Shown piece by piece: positions 1 to 10,909 of a stretch of DNA of 64,000 bases (within the stretch, counting starts at the first letter, position 1; each line of letters opens with the position of its first letter). The DNA comes from Pholis gunnellus. Taxonomy: Eukaryota > Chordata > Actinopteri > Perciformes > Pholidae. The translations under genes and the position numbers were made by a program. Where the stretch lies: NCBI GenBank assembly GCA_910591455.2, contig OU342821.1:1193501-1257500 (forward strand), read 5' to 3'. The notes under the pieces were generated by a model. The model did not search any database, had not been told where the DNA came from, and saw only the letters and a list, made by a program, of their open reading frames with translations.

Positions 1-1123
1 GCTTATTACAGTCCTGCGACGGCCACAGATTCCCGATATATTTTTCTTTTTTTGTCAGAGCATTGAGTTTATTGATTGATGTCGGCATGTAATGAGAATT
101 TTTTCTTTCAAATATGACAAAACAAACGGTTTAGAAGAACATTCCCAACCCTAATTTAACAGTGATCCAAAGCTGATGCGATCAGAATTAAATAATAAAT
201 AATAATAGTAGATATAGAATAGAAAGGAAGAGTATTAGAGTGGTCTGTACCTTAATCTGACATTATGACAAAATACAATAATCTGGATATCAATTCTAAT
301 CCGTTATCCCATAAACTGCTCTAAAGAGATAACACACACATACACACACAGTCGTGGTTTTGTGACTTTTGGGGATGTAGTGACTGATTCCAGCAACTAG
401 CCACTCGGCTGGGTGCGGGAGAAGATCCTGTTCCTTACCCGCTTGAACAAAGACATTCCAGGCTTTTCACACTTTTGGGTGAGGTACAGTTCACAGATGA
501 TAATCCAATATGACAGAATTTATCTTCCTGGTCTCCCTGTGGTGTGTCTGGCTTGCGGTAAACACCGTGCGATCTCCCCGTCACCCATGCATCATCGCCT
601 GTCTGTTGCACCTGTGCCCCATGTATCAATTACGTGCCAAACTAATACACACTCCCACCCATGGTCAACCTGAGATAGGCTCCCAATATAAACTGATATA
701 ATACCCAGACCTGACTAATGGCTCCTACAGGGGACATTACATTGACTTACATTCATTTCCTGGAGATTTAACCTAACCCTTACCTTAACCCCTACCAAAC
801 CCTAACCCTAACCTAAATCTAACCTTACCCTACCATTAAACCTAGTCTTTACTCTAAAATGTAAAGATATACATATACGTAAAATTGTCCTAATTTTGTC
901 CCCAAAAAAGGCAAGGTCCCCACATTGTGAATGTGTGATAAGATTTAAGTCCCCACAGGATCGGATTAACCCACCCACATGCCCACTCATCCCCTCACTC
1001 TCTTTTTTGTGATGTTTTTTATCAAATGTGTTGTGTGAACTTGTTTGTTTAACGGTCTAAGTCAGGCTTTGGGATATATATTTGAAAGCCTTTATTGACA
1101 TGTTGAATGTGTCTGTTATTCAG
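1..1123 (+). other. dcc: dcc intron (3' part) upstream of the Ig4 exon
   Basis: No coding exon is visible here; the first half of Ig4 must lie upstream of the window. The intron ends with a short pyrimidine stretch and the acceptor TTATTCAG at 1116-1123. Positions about 715-990 hold a dispersed teleost repeat (separate entry). The rest (1-714 and 991-1100) is AT-rich unique-looking sequence in which I see nothing else. Short open frames at 413-701 have no recognisable protein features. Confidence 0.6.
715..990 (+). repeat. Dispersed teleost repeat with a telomere-like inner tract
   Basis: The stretch begins with GGGGACATTACATTGACTTA, passes through a tract of degenerate CCCTAA-like hexamers at 770-840, and ends with repeated GTCCCCACA blocks at 917-956. 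I recognise this arrangement from a repeat that is widespread in fish genomes. The hexamers vary (CCCTTA, CCCTAC, CCCTAA, CCTAAA), so they belong to the repeat and are not a true telomere. Class unknown. Confidence 0.6.
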
Positions 1124-1244
1124 GACGGCAGTAACCTGCAGATTTTGGGTTTGGTGAAGTCGGATGAAGGATTTTATCAGTGTATAGCTGAAAACTCAGC
1201 CGGCAGCTCGCAGGCGATGGCTCAGCTGCTTATCCGAGAGCCAG
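1124..1244 (+). CDS. dcc: dcc exon: C-terminal half of Ig-like domain 4
   Basis: DCC is a single-pass neuronal receptor for netrin-1 that steers commissural axons; Ig1-4 form the outer end of the ectodomain. This exon encodes about 40 residues, from [20 protein letters not shown] to AQLLIREP. The D-x-G-x-Y-x-C signature of an Ig F strand is present, with the disulphide cysteine in FYQC. Human DCC has [20 protein letters not shown] at this place. The acceptor is TTATTCAG and the donor CAG|GTAGGA. The exon starts in phase 0 and ends in phase 1, which fits the next exon. Neogenin is close in this domain, so the exon alone would not separate the paralogues; the following exons do. A CA microsatellite begins 6 nt inside the following intron. 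Confidence 0.9.
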
Positions 1245-1249
1245 GTAGG

Positions 1250-1250
<1 letters not shown>

Positions 1251-1303
<53 letters not shown>

Positions 1304-1310
1304 AACACAC
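1251..1310 (+). repeat. (CA)n microsatellite just inside a 5' splice site
   Basis: About 60 bp of CA dinucleotides with a few AA interruptions. It begins 6 nt after the donor GTAGGA of the Ig4 exon. Confidence 0.95.
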
Positions 1311-1950
1311 TCAGCTGATACATGTGGTGTCCCTGTCACCTCTCATTGATAAAAAAACAACAACAACCTGCTATCATCCCCTGTTGTCTCCATTCCTGTC
1401 GTGACATAATTTCCTCTCCAGGCTCACTATATTTCCTGTGACATTGCATCTGCACATCTTAATTTGCAACTCTCTGGGGTCAGTTTAATTCTCACGTCGT
1501 GTTGCAGTAGTAAGTCTTGTAAATCAATAAATTCTTGTTTACATTTAATGTGAAATCCAGAACATGAGCAAAGTATAAACTCCGTCCTGCTTGATTCTGC
1601 GTGACTGTGACAGTGTCTGACACTGTGATGAACTTCCTATTACGTTCACAAGTTCAAATAGTACATTGTTCTGTCACCAAAGTAGGTAGTTTTGAATATT
1701 TTCCTATCGGATTGTAATGCTTATAGTGCAATTCACATGTGCAATCAGACCATAATGAGAGCGATCTGGCTTGTTATTTTAAAACTAACAAACGATATAC
1801 CACTGAAGGAGATTGGATTCATCAAAGGACAAACATTTACCACATGTCCTCTAATGATGAATACTGGAAAGAAAAGAAAAACATTATTAAGATTATCAGT
1901 GATGGAAGTAATGATTACGAGTCAACAAAGTGATAATAATCACAAGTTAA

Positions 1951-2274
1951 AGGCACAATGAGTAGGATTTGATGGTGTGAAAACCCAACCCAAGATCTAC
2001 TTTGGAAGGAGCTTTGTCCGCTCTGAGTTTCACCACTTGTTGCTGTTAGCATCTTTTGTCTGCGCTTGTCTTGCCATTTTTGTAACTTCCTCTTGGCATG
2101 CGTGCCAATTAACGGGCACCTGGTCGCTACGATAGAGGCCAACGTACAGAAACCGTCTCGAACAAGGCTGATTAAAAAGAAAAGAGAAAAGGAAGAAGAA
2201 GAAGAAAGCAGGCTCTCTGCAGATACAGACACCACCACACACTTCCAGTGATTATTGAGAGGGACTGTGTGCCT
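1951..2274. mobile_element. TTAA-flanked MITE, piggyBac-like
   Basis: A 324-bp element. AGGCACA at the left end is matched by the inverted TGTGCCT at the right end. Both ends are flanked by TTAA (1947-1950 and 2275-2278), the target duplication that piggyBac-type transposases make. No transposase remains; the open frame at 2066-2251 has no recognised domain. Assignment to piggyBac is an inference from the TTAA flank and terminal repeat only. Confidence 0.55.
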
Positions 2275-2728
2275 TTAAATTAGGAAAGTCATACTTACAT
2301 GTTCTATGCTACATGAATCAGGAGTTGTACATATGAGTTTTGGGATTCTTAACTAGTCCTAATCAAAGTAGATAGATAGATGTATACTTTATTCACCCCC
2401 AGGGGGAAATGTGTTTGTAGATCATACAAGATCATAACAAGGACAATGTCTGAGCAGACAAAGTGACAAAGGACAAATAAGGACAGTTCGACATTGTGTC
2501 ATGTGCTTCCATACTTGAATGACATCACAAAATGTACTTGAGCTCTACCATCGAGCTGCGATTCACCGAGGAGGAAGTGCTCCGTTCTGATGTTTCAGTC
2601 CGACTGAGTCACAGCTGAGAGAACAGCCGGAGTCTGGATTTGGCTGTTTGTTTGTTGTGTTGTGTTGTTGTTTGTGTTTGGATTACAATTCAGTTAGTCA
2701 TGTGGTCTGCCAGCAGTTACCACCATCT

Positions 2729-2729
<1 letters not shown>

Positions 2730-2763
<34 letters not shown>
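2730..2763 (+). repeat. (CA)n microsatellite
   Basis: An uninterrupted run of CA dinucleotides. Confidence 0.95.
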
Positions 2764-2767
<4 letters not shown>

Positions 2768-3310
2768 GTGCTCAGCCAGTTTGCAGAACATCTGAGTCAG
2801 CGCGATAGAATCACTCTGCATCTAAATGGACCAGCAGCTGTGTGTGTGTGTGTGCGAGGATAAAAAAAAGGGCAAGAGACATTGATTGCAGTTCTATTCA
2901 CAATGTATATTATTATGGTTGTGATCCTGGAGGACCCTGTTCATGTGAAACCCAGGTGATTCATATTCAGTGATATCCGTAGACAATGTAGTCAGTGCAA
3001 AATCACCACTTCCTTCACCTCTTTCACATTAAGAGCCTCCCAGCAGTTTGAGGGGGCGGAATCTCTTCCCCTCCCTGATATGCTTTTATTGTGAAACATG
3101 ATGAAGAAGAGCCAATCAGAATGAGTGATTCAGCAAGTGAAAACAGTGTTTCTGTTCAAAAGAGGAACTCTTTGGATACATGACATACTATTTATCTACC
3201 TGGCTGACAATCCCGCTGTGTTGCTTACCGACTAAAAGTCACTGACCAGCTAATGCACTAGACAGCTAACTGACTAGCTGATGTTCTTGTTAGCATCAAT
3301 ATACATAGAA

Positions 3311-3516
3311 GCTACTGTCTTTCTCTCTCTTCTTTCTCTCCTTCTTTCTCTCTCTCTCTTTTTCTTTCTCTCCCATTCCTTTCTCTATCTCTCGTTCTTT
3401 CTCTCCTTTCTTTCTTTCTCTCCCATTTCTTTCTTTCTTTCTCTCTCTTTCTTTTCTTTCTTTCTCTCTTTCTTTCCCTCTCTTTCTTTCTTTCCTTCTC
3501 CTCTCTCTCTGTCTCC
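3311..3516 (+). repeat. Pyrimidine tract of TCTTT/CTCTC units
   Basis: About 200 bp of almost pure C and T on the + strand, made of mixed TTTC, TCTC and CCTTT units. Open frames on both strands here (Leu/Ser/Phe-rich on plus, Lys/Arg/Glu-rich on minus) are by-products of the composition. Confidence 0.9.
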
Positions 3517-3714
3517 CCTTTAATCACTGTTCAGTGTGTTGCCTCTCCCCTGAGCCGGTGACACAGATGGCAACACACACGCAGAGACATTAAGAGGGTC
3601 AGATGGTTGGTGTTATCGCTTGGTTACTATCGCCACGGGAACCGAGCATCCCAGCAGGCTAGCAGCGGCCAATCAGACATTCCCACGAGAAATCACGGTG
3701 GGGGTGTGCGCGCG

Positions 3715-3715
3715 T

Positions 3716-3759
<44 letters not shown>

Positions 3760-3867
3760 TTGTCAGCATACCACCTTGTTACCCTTAATGATGCCAGGCC
3801 TCTTGATACTTGAAGTGACTCTTCACACACACTCAGCCAGAAAACCCCTCCCCCAACACACACACAG

Positions 3868-3906
<39 letters not shown>
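3715..3906 (+). repeat. (GT)n followed by (CA)n, an inverted microsatellite pair
   Basis: A GT run at 3715-3758 is followed about 110 bp later by a CA run at 3870-3906. The two runs are complementary to each other on one strand, so a transcript could fold into a long hairpin. Confidence 0.9.
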
Positions 3907-3908
<2 letters not shown>

Positions 3909-4431
3909 TATACTTGCGTACTTAAAATCTCTCCAACATACTTTACACAAATGTATCATTCACTCAGGTCAAATGCCAGCACAAACGCACACACACATGC
4001 ATACGCAACGCACACGCATGCACACACAGTGTGGCGTCAGTGTAGATTGGTTTCATTAACGCAGAACACATGCAGTTGGTGATGCTCACATATCGGGTCT
4101 TAACATCTCATATAGATTTTGTTCGCCATTCAGGTTTTCTCCTTTGTTGCTGGTAACGTAATCCCTCACTGGCTTCCCACTTACAAAACACAGCCAGTTC
4201 ATCAGAACAGGCTGTTGGAGTCAATTTAACAAATGATAGCGTCATATATTTCTTCAATCGACTTAACAGACGTTAAGATAACCGCTCCTAGCAAAGGCCA
4301 CACAAGCTTCTGTGACGAGGACAGGACGGATACATCAGTTCACTGCTGATTAGAGCAAAATATGATAACTGACATGCATTTGTACCTTCAATTTTTGAGC
4401 TTTATTTCAGCTTCATTTCTTTTTTTTTTTA

Positions 4432-4874
4432 ATAAAGCTCCAACGAGGAACTCTAATCTTATGTTGATTTTGGCAGTCCATGTGGACAAAAGTAGCGTTT
4501 CCGAGCACCACAGTCCCCTTTAGAAAACCTCTCTTTTTTACTGCAGTAGGGTCTGATCGTCTGCCCCGCTTAGTCCGGGTTCTGGTTTTTCCTGAGCTTC
4601 CCTTCTCTCCAGCGGGGCCCCGGCAATATGGGGCCTCGGTCTCCAGCGGCGTGGTGTCGACGTCGGCTCGCAGCAGAGACTGGCCGAGTGGCAAGGAGAA
4701 GCTTATGCTCCTGGCTCCTGGAGGAGGAGGAGCAGCTTCTCCACAGGCACAGAGCTCTCCTGTGTGTCTGTGATTGGCTGGTCTCTGGCGGAGGCCATGC
4801 TGGAGTCTGAGCTGAAGGAGTTCTGGTTTTGTCTGATTATGTGCAGAATCCGAACCTGGTGGCACCGATGACAA
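4432..4874 (-). other. GC-rich open frame of unknown nature, possible retrocopy
   Basis: A 153-codon open frame runs on the minus strand from 4874 to 4413. The part at 4560-4860 is clearly more GC-rich than its surroundings. A second overlapping minus-strand frame starts MASARDQPITDTQESSVPVE and continues with a leucine run. Near the 3' end on the minus strand there is an A-run (about 4429-4440) after GGAGCTTTATT, as in a polyadenylated retrocopy. I do not recognise the protein, no target-site duplication was found, and the two frames would need a shift to join. It may be a decayed processed pseudogene or chance. Confidence 0.2.
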
Positions 4875-5121
4875 ACATCGAGTATAGCTATATAGAAAGA
4901 GCCAATCTTCTCTCTCATGGTTTGTTAAATTGAGACCGTTTGATAACCAGTTGAGAGTTCCTCACAGTAACTTTAAGAATACTGAAACTAATCATTTCAA
5001 TATAATCTGTAATGAAGCGGTGTGTGTGGTCTGGTGTGAGAGAGACAGAGAGGTAGAGAGAGGTTGATGGTGTGTATGTGAATGTTCATACCTGAACAAA
5101 AGACATTCCCCCCTTTTCTCT

Positions 5122-5126
<5 letters not shown>

Positions 5127-5163
<37 letters not shown>
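5127..5163 (+). repeat. (CT)n microsatellite
   Basis: Uninterrupted CT dinucleotides. Confidence 0.95.
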
Positions 5164-5169
<6 letters not shown>

Positions 5170-5506
5170 AGTCTCCTCAGTCCTTTCTTGCCCCCGCTGC
5201 AGTGCGGTTTCAGTTAAATCCTGTTCTGGATCTGATCTGAAAGCTGGATCAGGATTTAAACCCTTAGACCACTGATCTGATGTCAGTCTGTGGTATCATT
5301 GTGTCCTTCACCTTCTCTTCATGTCTCCGGACTTTCTCCGCCCCCCCTCTGTCCCATCCCTCTGCTCCTTTCTTCTCTTTTCTTTCATCGGTCACAAAAA
5401 AATTAGCCAGGTGGATGAATTCCGGGCGTGCGTGTGTGTGTAAAGGTCTGAATTGCACATGTATAAGGCTGCTTGAAGGTCAGGACACACACACGCACAC
5501 ACACAC

Positions 5507-5550
<44 letters not shown>

Positions 5551-5570
5551 GTCTGTCTGTCTGTCTGTCT
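5507..5570 (+). repeat. (ATCT)n(GTCT)n compound microsatellite
   Basis: About eleven ATCT units followed by about five GTCT units, preceded by a short CA run. Confidence 0.95.
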
Positions 5571-6534
5571 CCTTGTTTTTTCCCCCTGTAATACTTCCTG
5601 TCTTGTTCACATCTCTGGTCACTTGGTCCTTCAGTTGTTTCGGAATTGGTTTCTTTTTTTCTTTAATCATCTCCTACCTCTTCTTTCTTTCCTTATTCGT
5701 ATTTTCTTTCTTGTTTCCTTGTTTCCTTCCCTCCTTCCTTCCTTCTTTCCTTCCTCCTCGAGTAGCTCAGCCAGGTTTGTAGCAGTGTGTCTTTCAGTGA
5801 ATATGAAGTTGTTTCTGTTGGACCTCAATGTGTCCCGATACCTGTGTCTTTGTTCTCCGACACTGTCCTCACTTGTCCTGTTTTCGTTTCATTTATCTCT
5901 CTTGTCTTTTTGGCGTGAACCGGACACGTCATTTAACCTTCTCATTGTCAGATTCACAAAGCAATAGAATTGCTAATATGATATAATCATGATGATTTAC
6001 TTGGACTTCTGTTGGACTCAGACATTTCCTTCTTGACCTTCCGCAAAACATAGATTGAGTGGAACTATGATGAAGTTGAAAATGAAATTAGTTATTGTGC
6101 CTTCCATTATCATGGCAGCATGACATTATCATGTTATGGTTAATAATGTTTCCATCTGTATTCATCTTTATTGATGGTCAGTTTCAACATCTTTCCAGGA
6201 GGATATTGACTACAAATGAGAAACAGAGGAGGGTCTTCTTGCTAGGGGCCACTTATCTTTGCTATTTATTGGTGCGGCGCTGGGATTTTCAGTAAAAGTA
6301 GTGACAGGTGGTCTGACTTACTGTTGCTTTACCTCCCTCGACGCCTCCACTTTCTCATTCTCACTAGCGTCTGGTTTCTCTGGAGGAGGTTGTTTGATGA
6401 TGAAATTGTGGTTTTTTTAACTGATCACTTTTAAAGCACGTCTGGGTCTGGCCCCAAAATGTATAGAAGAAATATCAACCCCTTATGAGCCAGCTCGCAG
6501 CCTTAGATCCTTAGGTGGGGCCCTTCTGGCTGTT

Positions 6535-7055
6535 ATTTTTGTTGTATAGATTGGTTTGATTGTTTCATCTATTGTACTGTAGCGGAAATGTCTTAAAACA
6601 TACATTTTCTCTACTGACCAGCAGGGGGTGACTGAGTCAATGAGAAGATGACTCTACTTCTCTCTTGATTTATTACCTCAAACCTCAAACAAAAGAAATT
6701 GTTTATGTTCTCAATCTCTAGTTTCAAGTCTTCTTCAATGCAGCATGATGTTCATTTAGTAAATGATGGTCCATTTAGAGTCAAACAGACCATAAAGCAG
6801 GGTATGCTTTAGGGCGGGGCTTACTGTGATTGACAGGTTGCTGCCGCTACCAGAGACGTATAAGGCGTCTCTACATCACTCCTCCACATTCCAAGTATGG
6901 TAACTTCCATTCATTGGTTGCAAAAAAACAACATTGCGACTGCCGTAATCCAAGATGGCGACGGTGGAATCGCTGAACTCAAGGCTTCAAAACGGTGGTC
7001 CACAAACCAATGGATTGTGTCACGATGACTATGTCCACTTCTTATATACAGTCTG
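6535..7055 (+). repeat. Dispersed repeat family F1, copy a
   Basis: This stretch recurs in the window: on the + strand at about 21600-22065 and 43760-43855, and inverted at about 17290-17745 and 48530-49050. Shared landmarks are a TATTGTACTGTAG block, GACCAGCAGGGGG, TCTTGATTTATTACCTC, GCATGATGTTCATTTAGT, GATGGTCCATTTAGAGTCAA, CTGTGATTGACAGGT and the end CACAAACCAATGG. It has no open frame of note and no recognised terminal repeat. I know similar sequence as a widespread percomorph repeat but cannot name its class. Confidence 0.8.
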
Positions 7056-7306
7056 TGGTTCCACCTGCAGGCTCCGGAGCTTCTTAAAATGCTGTTAGCC
7101 TCCTGCAGCGGGCAGAGGCTTCTCTTACGATGCTTAGCTTAACACACCTTTTTAATATAAGACATTCATAAGACATCACACATTTAGAGACGAGACGTGC
7201 AGGTGGGTTAATTATCTCAAGCTCCAGATCCTCCTTAATAGTCCAGACGTGTCAAAACCAAACATTGCACACCCGCCTTTATGTGCTCGATAAAAAAGAG
7301 TGGAAC

Positions 7307-8635
7307 CTTTAAAACCTCTTGGCCCCATTTGGGGTACAGAGCGAGATTTTTAATCGAAGAGAGCGTCGTAGAAATCAAAGTTCATAAAGAAATGTAAGTA
7401 AGTTAATGTAATCATGTAAACCATTTTACACACTGCAAACAGCATTATAAACTATTCTACTCACTAACTAAGAAGATTCGTCACAATATCATGCATTTTA
7501 CACCAGAAACAGCAAGACAACAACTCAGAGAATGCTTCGTAAATCTCGGGCATAGCGTCTCACCCGGCATAGCACACCGCTAACAAGATTAGCGCTTCAC
7601 ACAGAGTTCAACGGTAGCGTCCAAATTACTCTCCGTCAAAGCGTTCAGGAGTTACAGCCAACAAGCCACAGAAAGCACAACTCCCACACTGCCAAATATT
7701 AGAACTGTATCATAACTTGAGTCGGTTTTGAGGGCGAAAACGGCGAAATCCGCAATTATTCCTTATTAGTAATGTGTTCTTCTGTTAAGTAGGTACGTCT
7801 GGAACTTAAAATGGCATTTCTCCGTTCATCTGAGCCAAAATGGTGGTCAGAATGCCGGCGGCGAATCATACAGGGGGCTTGGGGCTTGGGGGCTGACTGC
7901 GGCACGGTTTTGGAGTTTTATTTGCTGAAAATTCTGTCAATCACTTCATGGAACACACGAGTGTGTTCGCATTGAGCACCCGGTTGTAACGAGTGGTCTC
8001 ATGACAAGATCCGCCCAGCAGAGCCTGAGCAAGGGCTCCAGACAAACAGACAGAGACGAGGAAAATGCATCCAGGAGAGATATGAGAGGTCAAAATGGGT
8101 AAAAATGGGCCAAAATGATGCTAAACAGCTCTGTTAGGATAGATTGTACAATATGAGTGATAAACAAAGTGAAATATAGTGAAATATATAATTATAAAGT
8201 ATATAAAAGTACAATGGAACAGCTGCAAATTCTGGTTCGAATATGAGAATTTGGCATGTTTTTTTTAGATACACACCTATAACTGGGGTTTGATTCACTT
8301 TATTTACACCAAATCTTTTTGTGGGGCACCTGCACCCTTTGTGCTATGAAATGGGAATGTGTTTAGGCTAGCCAGGGCCTTATTTAATAAATTACAGTGC
8401 TTTTTCTTCAGACGAACCTGGGAATTTCCCCTGTTTGCTGTGTTCAGCTACTATTAACCAGTAACATATACACAATATTTACTCATCTCATCAAATCTCA
8501 CAATCCCTAGTGTTATTCAAGCATCAACATTTTTAAAATAGACCTTGTAGTTACAGAATTGTAGTCTCTTTAGTATGGGTTACAATTTTCGAGAAGAGGC
8601 CTAAAAAAAGGCTGAGGGTCCAAGAGGTTTTAAAG
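7307..8635. mobile_element. TTAA-flanked inverted-repeat element, copy A
   Basis: The left end CTTTAAAACCTCTTGG is the inverse of the right end CCAAGAGGTTTTAAAG. TTAA sits at both ends, as expected for a piggyBac-like insertion. Length is about 1.33 kb with no significant open frame, so it is non-autonomous. A second copy (about 9739-10255) carries the same 3' 500 bp but lacks the inner part corresponding to about 7356-8109. The family name is unknown; the piggyBac link is an inference. Confidence 0.6.
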
Positions 8636-8878
8636 AATAGCCCTGCCCATTTGACTTATGATGTTGTCAACATGATTAGTTAGGAATTCTTAATTTTTCT
8701 TCTCACAATTCCAGTGTGAGTTACATTTCCCAAAGATATAATTTCTCTTATTATCCACTTGAAAAAAAGACGCCCCTCATCAGGTCTGTCAAGTTTGTTT
8801 CACTATCAAAGTGGTAGTTGTTTGTTCAGCTTTGTTCATGATAAAAGATCATTTGACATACTTTTAATGGTGCCAATA

Positions 8879-9402
8879 CACTACCGTTCAAAAGTTTGGG
8901 GTCACTTAGAAATGTCCTTATTTCTCAAAGAAAAGCACTGTTTCTTTCAATGAAGATAACATTAAATGAATCAGAAATACACTCTATACATTGTTAATGT
9001 GGTTAAAGACTATTCTAGGTGGAAACGTCTGGTTTTTAATGAAATATCTACATAGGTGTATAGAGGCCCATTTCCAGCAACTATCACTCCAGTGTTCTAA
9101 TGGTACATTGTGTTTGCTAATCGCCTTAGAAGACTAATTGATGATTAGAAAACCCTTGAAAACAGTTCTGCTGGTGAGAGAAGCTATAAAACTGGCCTTC
9201 CTTTGAGCTAGTTGAGTATCTGGAGCATCACATTTGTGGGTTGGATTATACTCTCAACATGGCCAGAAAAAGAGAACTTTCATGTGAAACTCGCCATCTA
9301 TTCTTGTTGATAGAAATGAAGCTATTCCATGAGAGAAATTGCGAAGAAACTGAAAATTGACACGAAATTGTCTGGGTGACCCCAAACTTTTGAATGGTAG
9401 TG
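8879..9402 (+). mobile_element. Tc1-like transposon remnant (524 bp)
   Basis: The ends are CACTACCGTTCAAAAGTTTG and, inverted, CAAACTTTTGAATGGTAGTG. TA dinucleotides flank both ends (8877-8878 and 9403-9404), the Tc1/mariner target duplication. An ATG at about 9259 starts MARKRELSCETR, which resembles the N-terminus of Tc1-like transposases. A shifted frame downstream reads YSMREIAKKLKI, which is helix-turn-helix-like. The rest of the transposase, including the DDE catalytic part, is absent, so this is an internally deleted, inactive copy. It lies between the two copies of the TTAA-flanked element. Confidence 0.85.
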
Positions 9403-9663
9403 TATATAAAAAAATTACAAATACAGGCTGATAAACACAGAGGGGCCCAAGATGTCCCACAGCTAACTCACTGAGGAAAACAATGTATGAGACATAGGAA
9501 TACAAATGAATGGAGTTTGATTAAAACATATTAATTTCTCTTTTTTTCTCACTTTATTTTCCTCTCCTGTTAAATTAGGCATTTCCTTTTTTTATTTTTA
9601 TCGTATCTTTCTTTTTTTTTCATGCTCTCTTCTTATGTTCGAACACCCATGATGGAAGGTGAC

Positions 9664-9738
9664 GTCCGCAGAGAGAAAGAGAGAAAAAAGAGAGAGGGAA
9701 AGAGGGAGAGGGAGAGAGAAAGAGAGCAAGAGAGATAG
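9664..9738 (+). repeat. GA-rich simple repeat
   Basis: Mixed GAGA, GGGA and AAGA units on the + strand that run directly into copy B of the TTAA-flanked element, whose 5' end is missing. Confidence 0.8.
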
Positions 9739-10255
9739 TCCCATTTGGGGTTTACGAGATTTTTAATCTATCTATGCCAAAATGATGCCAAACAGCTCTG
9801 TTAGGATAGATTGTACAATATGAGTGACAAATAAAGTGAAATATATAATTATAAAGTATATAAAATGAGAATTTCGCATGTTTTTTTTTAGATAAACACC
9901 TATAATTGGGGTTTGCTTCACTTTATTTACACCAAATATTTTTGTGAGGTACCTGCACCCTTTGTGCTATGAATTGGGAATGTTTTTAGGCTAGCCAGGG
10001 CCTCATTTAATAAATTACAGTGCTTTTTCTTCAGACGAACTTGGGAATTTTCCCTGTTTGCTGTGTTTGCTGTGTTCAGCTACTATTAACCAGTAACATA
10101 TACACAATATTTACTCATCTCATCAAATCTCACCATCCCTAGTGTTATTCAAGCATCAACATTTTTAAAATAGACCTTGTAGTTACAGAATTGTAGTCTC
10201 TTTTGTATGGGTTACAATTTTCGAGAAAAGGCCTAAAAAAAGGCTTAGGGTTCAA
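9739..10255. mobile_element. TTAA-flanked element, copy B, internally deleted
   Basis: It starts with CCCATTTGGGG like copy A, then jumps from a point matching about 7356 to one matching about 8110. From there it follows copy A closely for nearly 480 bp, to GGCCTAAAAAAAGGCTTAGG. The terminal inverted repeat is lost on the left (replaced by GA-rich DNA) and degenerate on the right (GGGTTCAAAAGGC). Confidence 0.75.
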
Positions 10256-10619
10256 AAGGCTACGGCATCTGGAGGAGAAGAGGGAGGATCAGGATAGATG
10301 GAGAAGGAGAGACTGAAAGAACAGATGAGGAGGAGGAAGAACAGAGAACGATGAAAAGGACCGAGGATAAGAGATGAAAAAATGAAATCACCCCAACACA
10401 ACTCTGTGGAAAAGATGGAGGGAGAGCGAGACAGAGAGGAAAAACAAGAGAGAGTAAGCGACGGGAGGGTCAAGCGAAGGGCAGGGCGAGTAAGAGAGAG
10501 AGGAGGAAGTGTGTCAGCCATGACAGATTTGTATTCCAGAGTAAGCGTCTGACCTTACACACACACACACACACCTTATCTCTCACACACAGAGAAATGC
10601 TTTACTCAGTCACCTCCGC

Positions 10620-10860
10620 TCTCTCTATACACACACACACACACACACACACTTTACTCTACCCCCGCTTTACAACAGGAATGTGAGTGTGTGTGTGAAG
10701 GGTGGGGGTTTGGGACTCTCTGTCTGTTGCCATGGTGACGGCAGCCTCCTCTCTTCTCCCATCCTCTATCCTGTGAGGACCTGATGATGATGATGTGTGT
10801 GTGTGTGTGACAGGTAAAGATACATATTAAGTGTTTGCCTGAGAGCACAGAGAAGAAGAC

Positions 10861-10907
<47 letters not shown>
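10620..10907 (+). repeat. CA and GT microsatellites in inverted order
   Basis: A CA run at 10630-10651 is followed by shorter GT runs at 10686-10697 and 10795-10809 and a longer GT run at 10864-10907. CA at 10557-10574 precedes them. Confidence 0.9.

Positions 10908-10909
<2 letters not shown>

Noticed and set aside
770..840. Interstitial telomere
   Set aside because: The CCCTAA-like hexamers are irregular and sit inside a known type of dispersed fish repeat with fixed flanks.
3281..3527. Leu/Ser/Phe-rich and Lys/Arg/Glu-rich frames
   Set aside because: They are compositional products of a pyrimidine tract, as are those at 20177-20437, 23183-23461 and 33593-34085.
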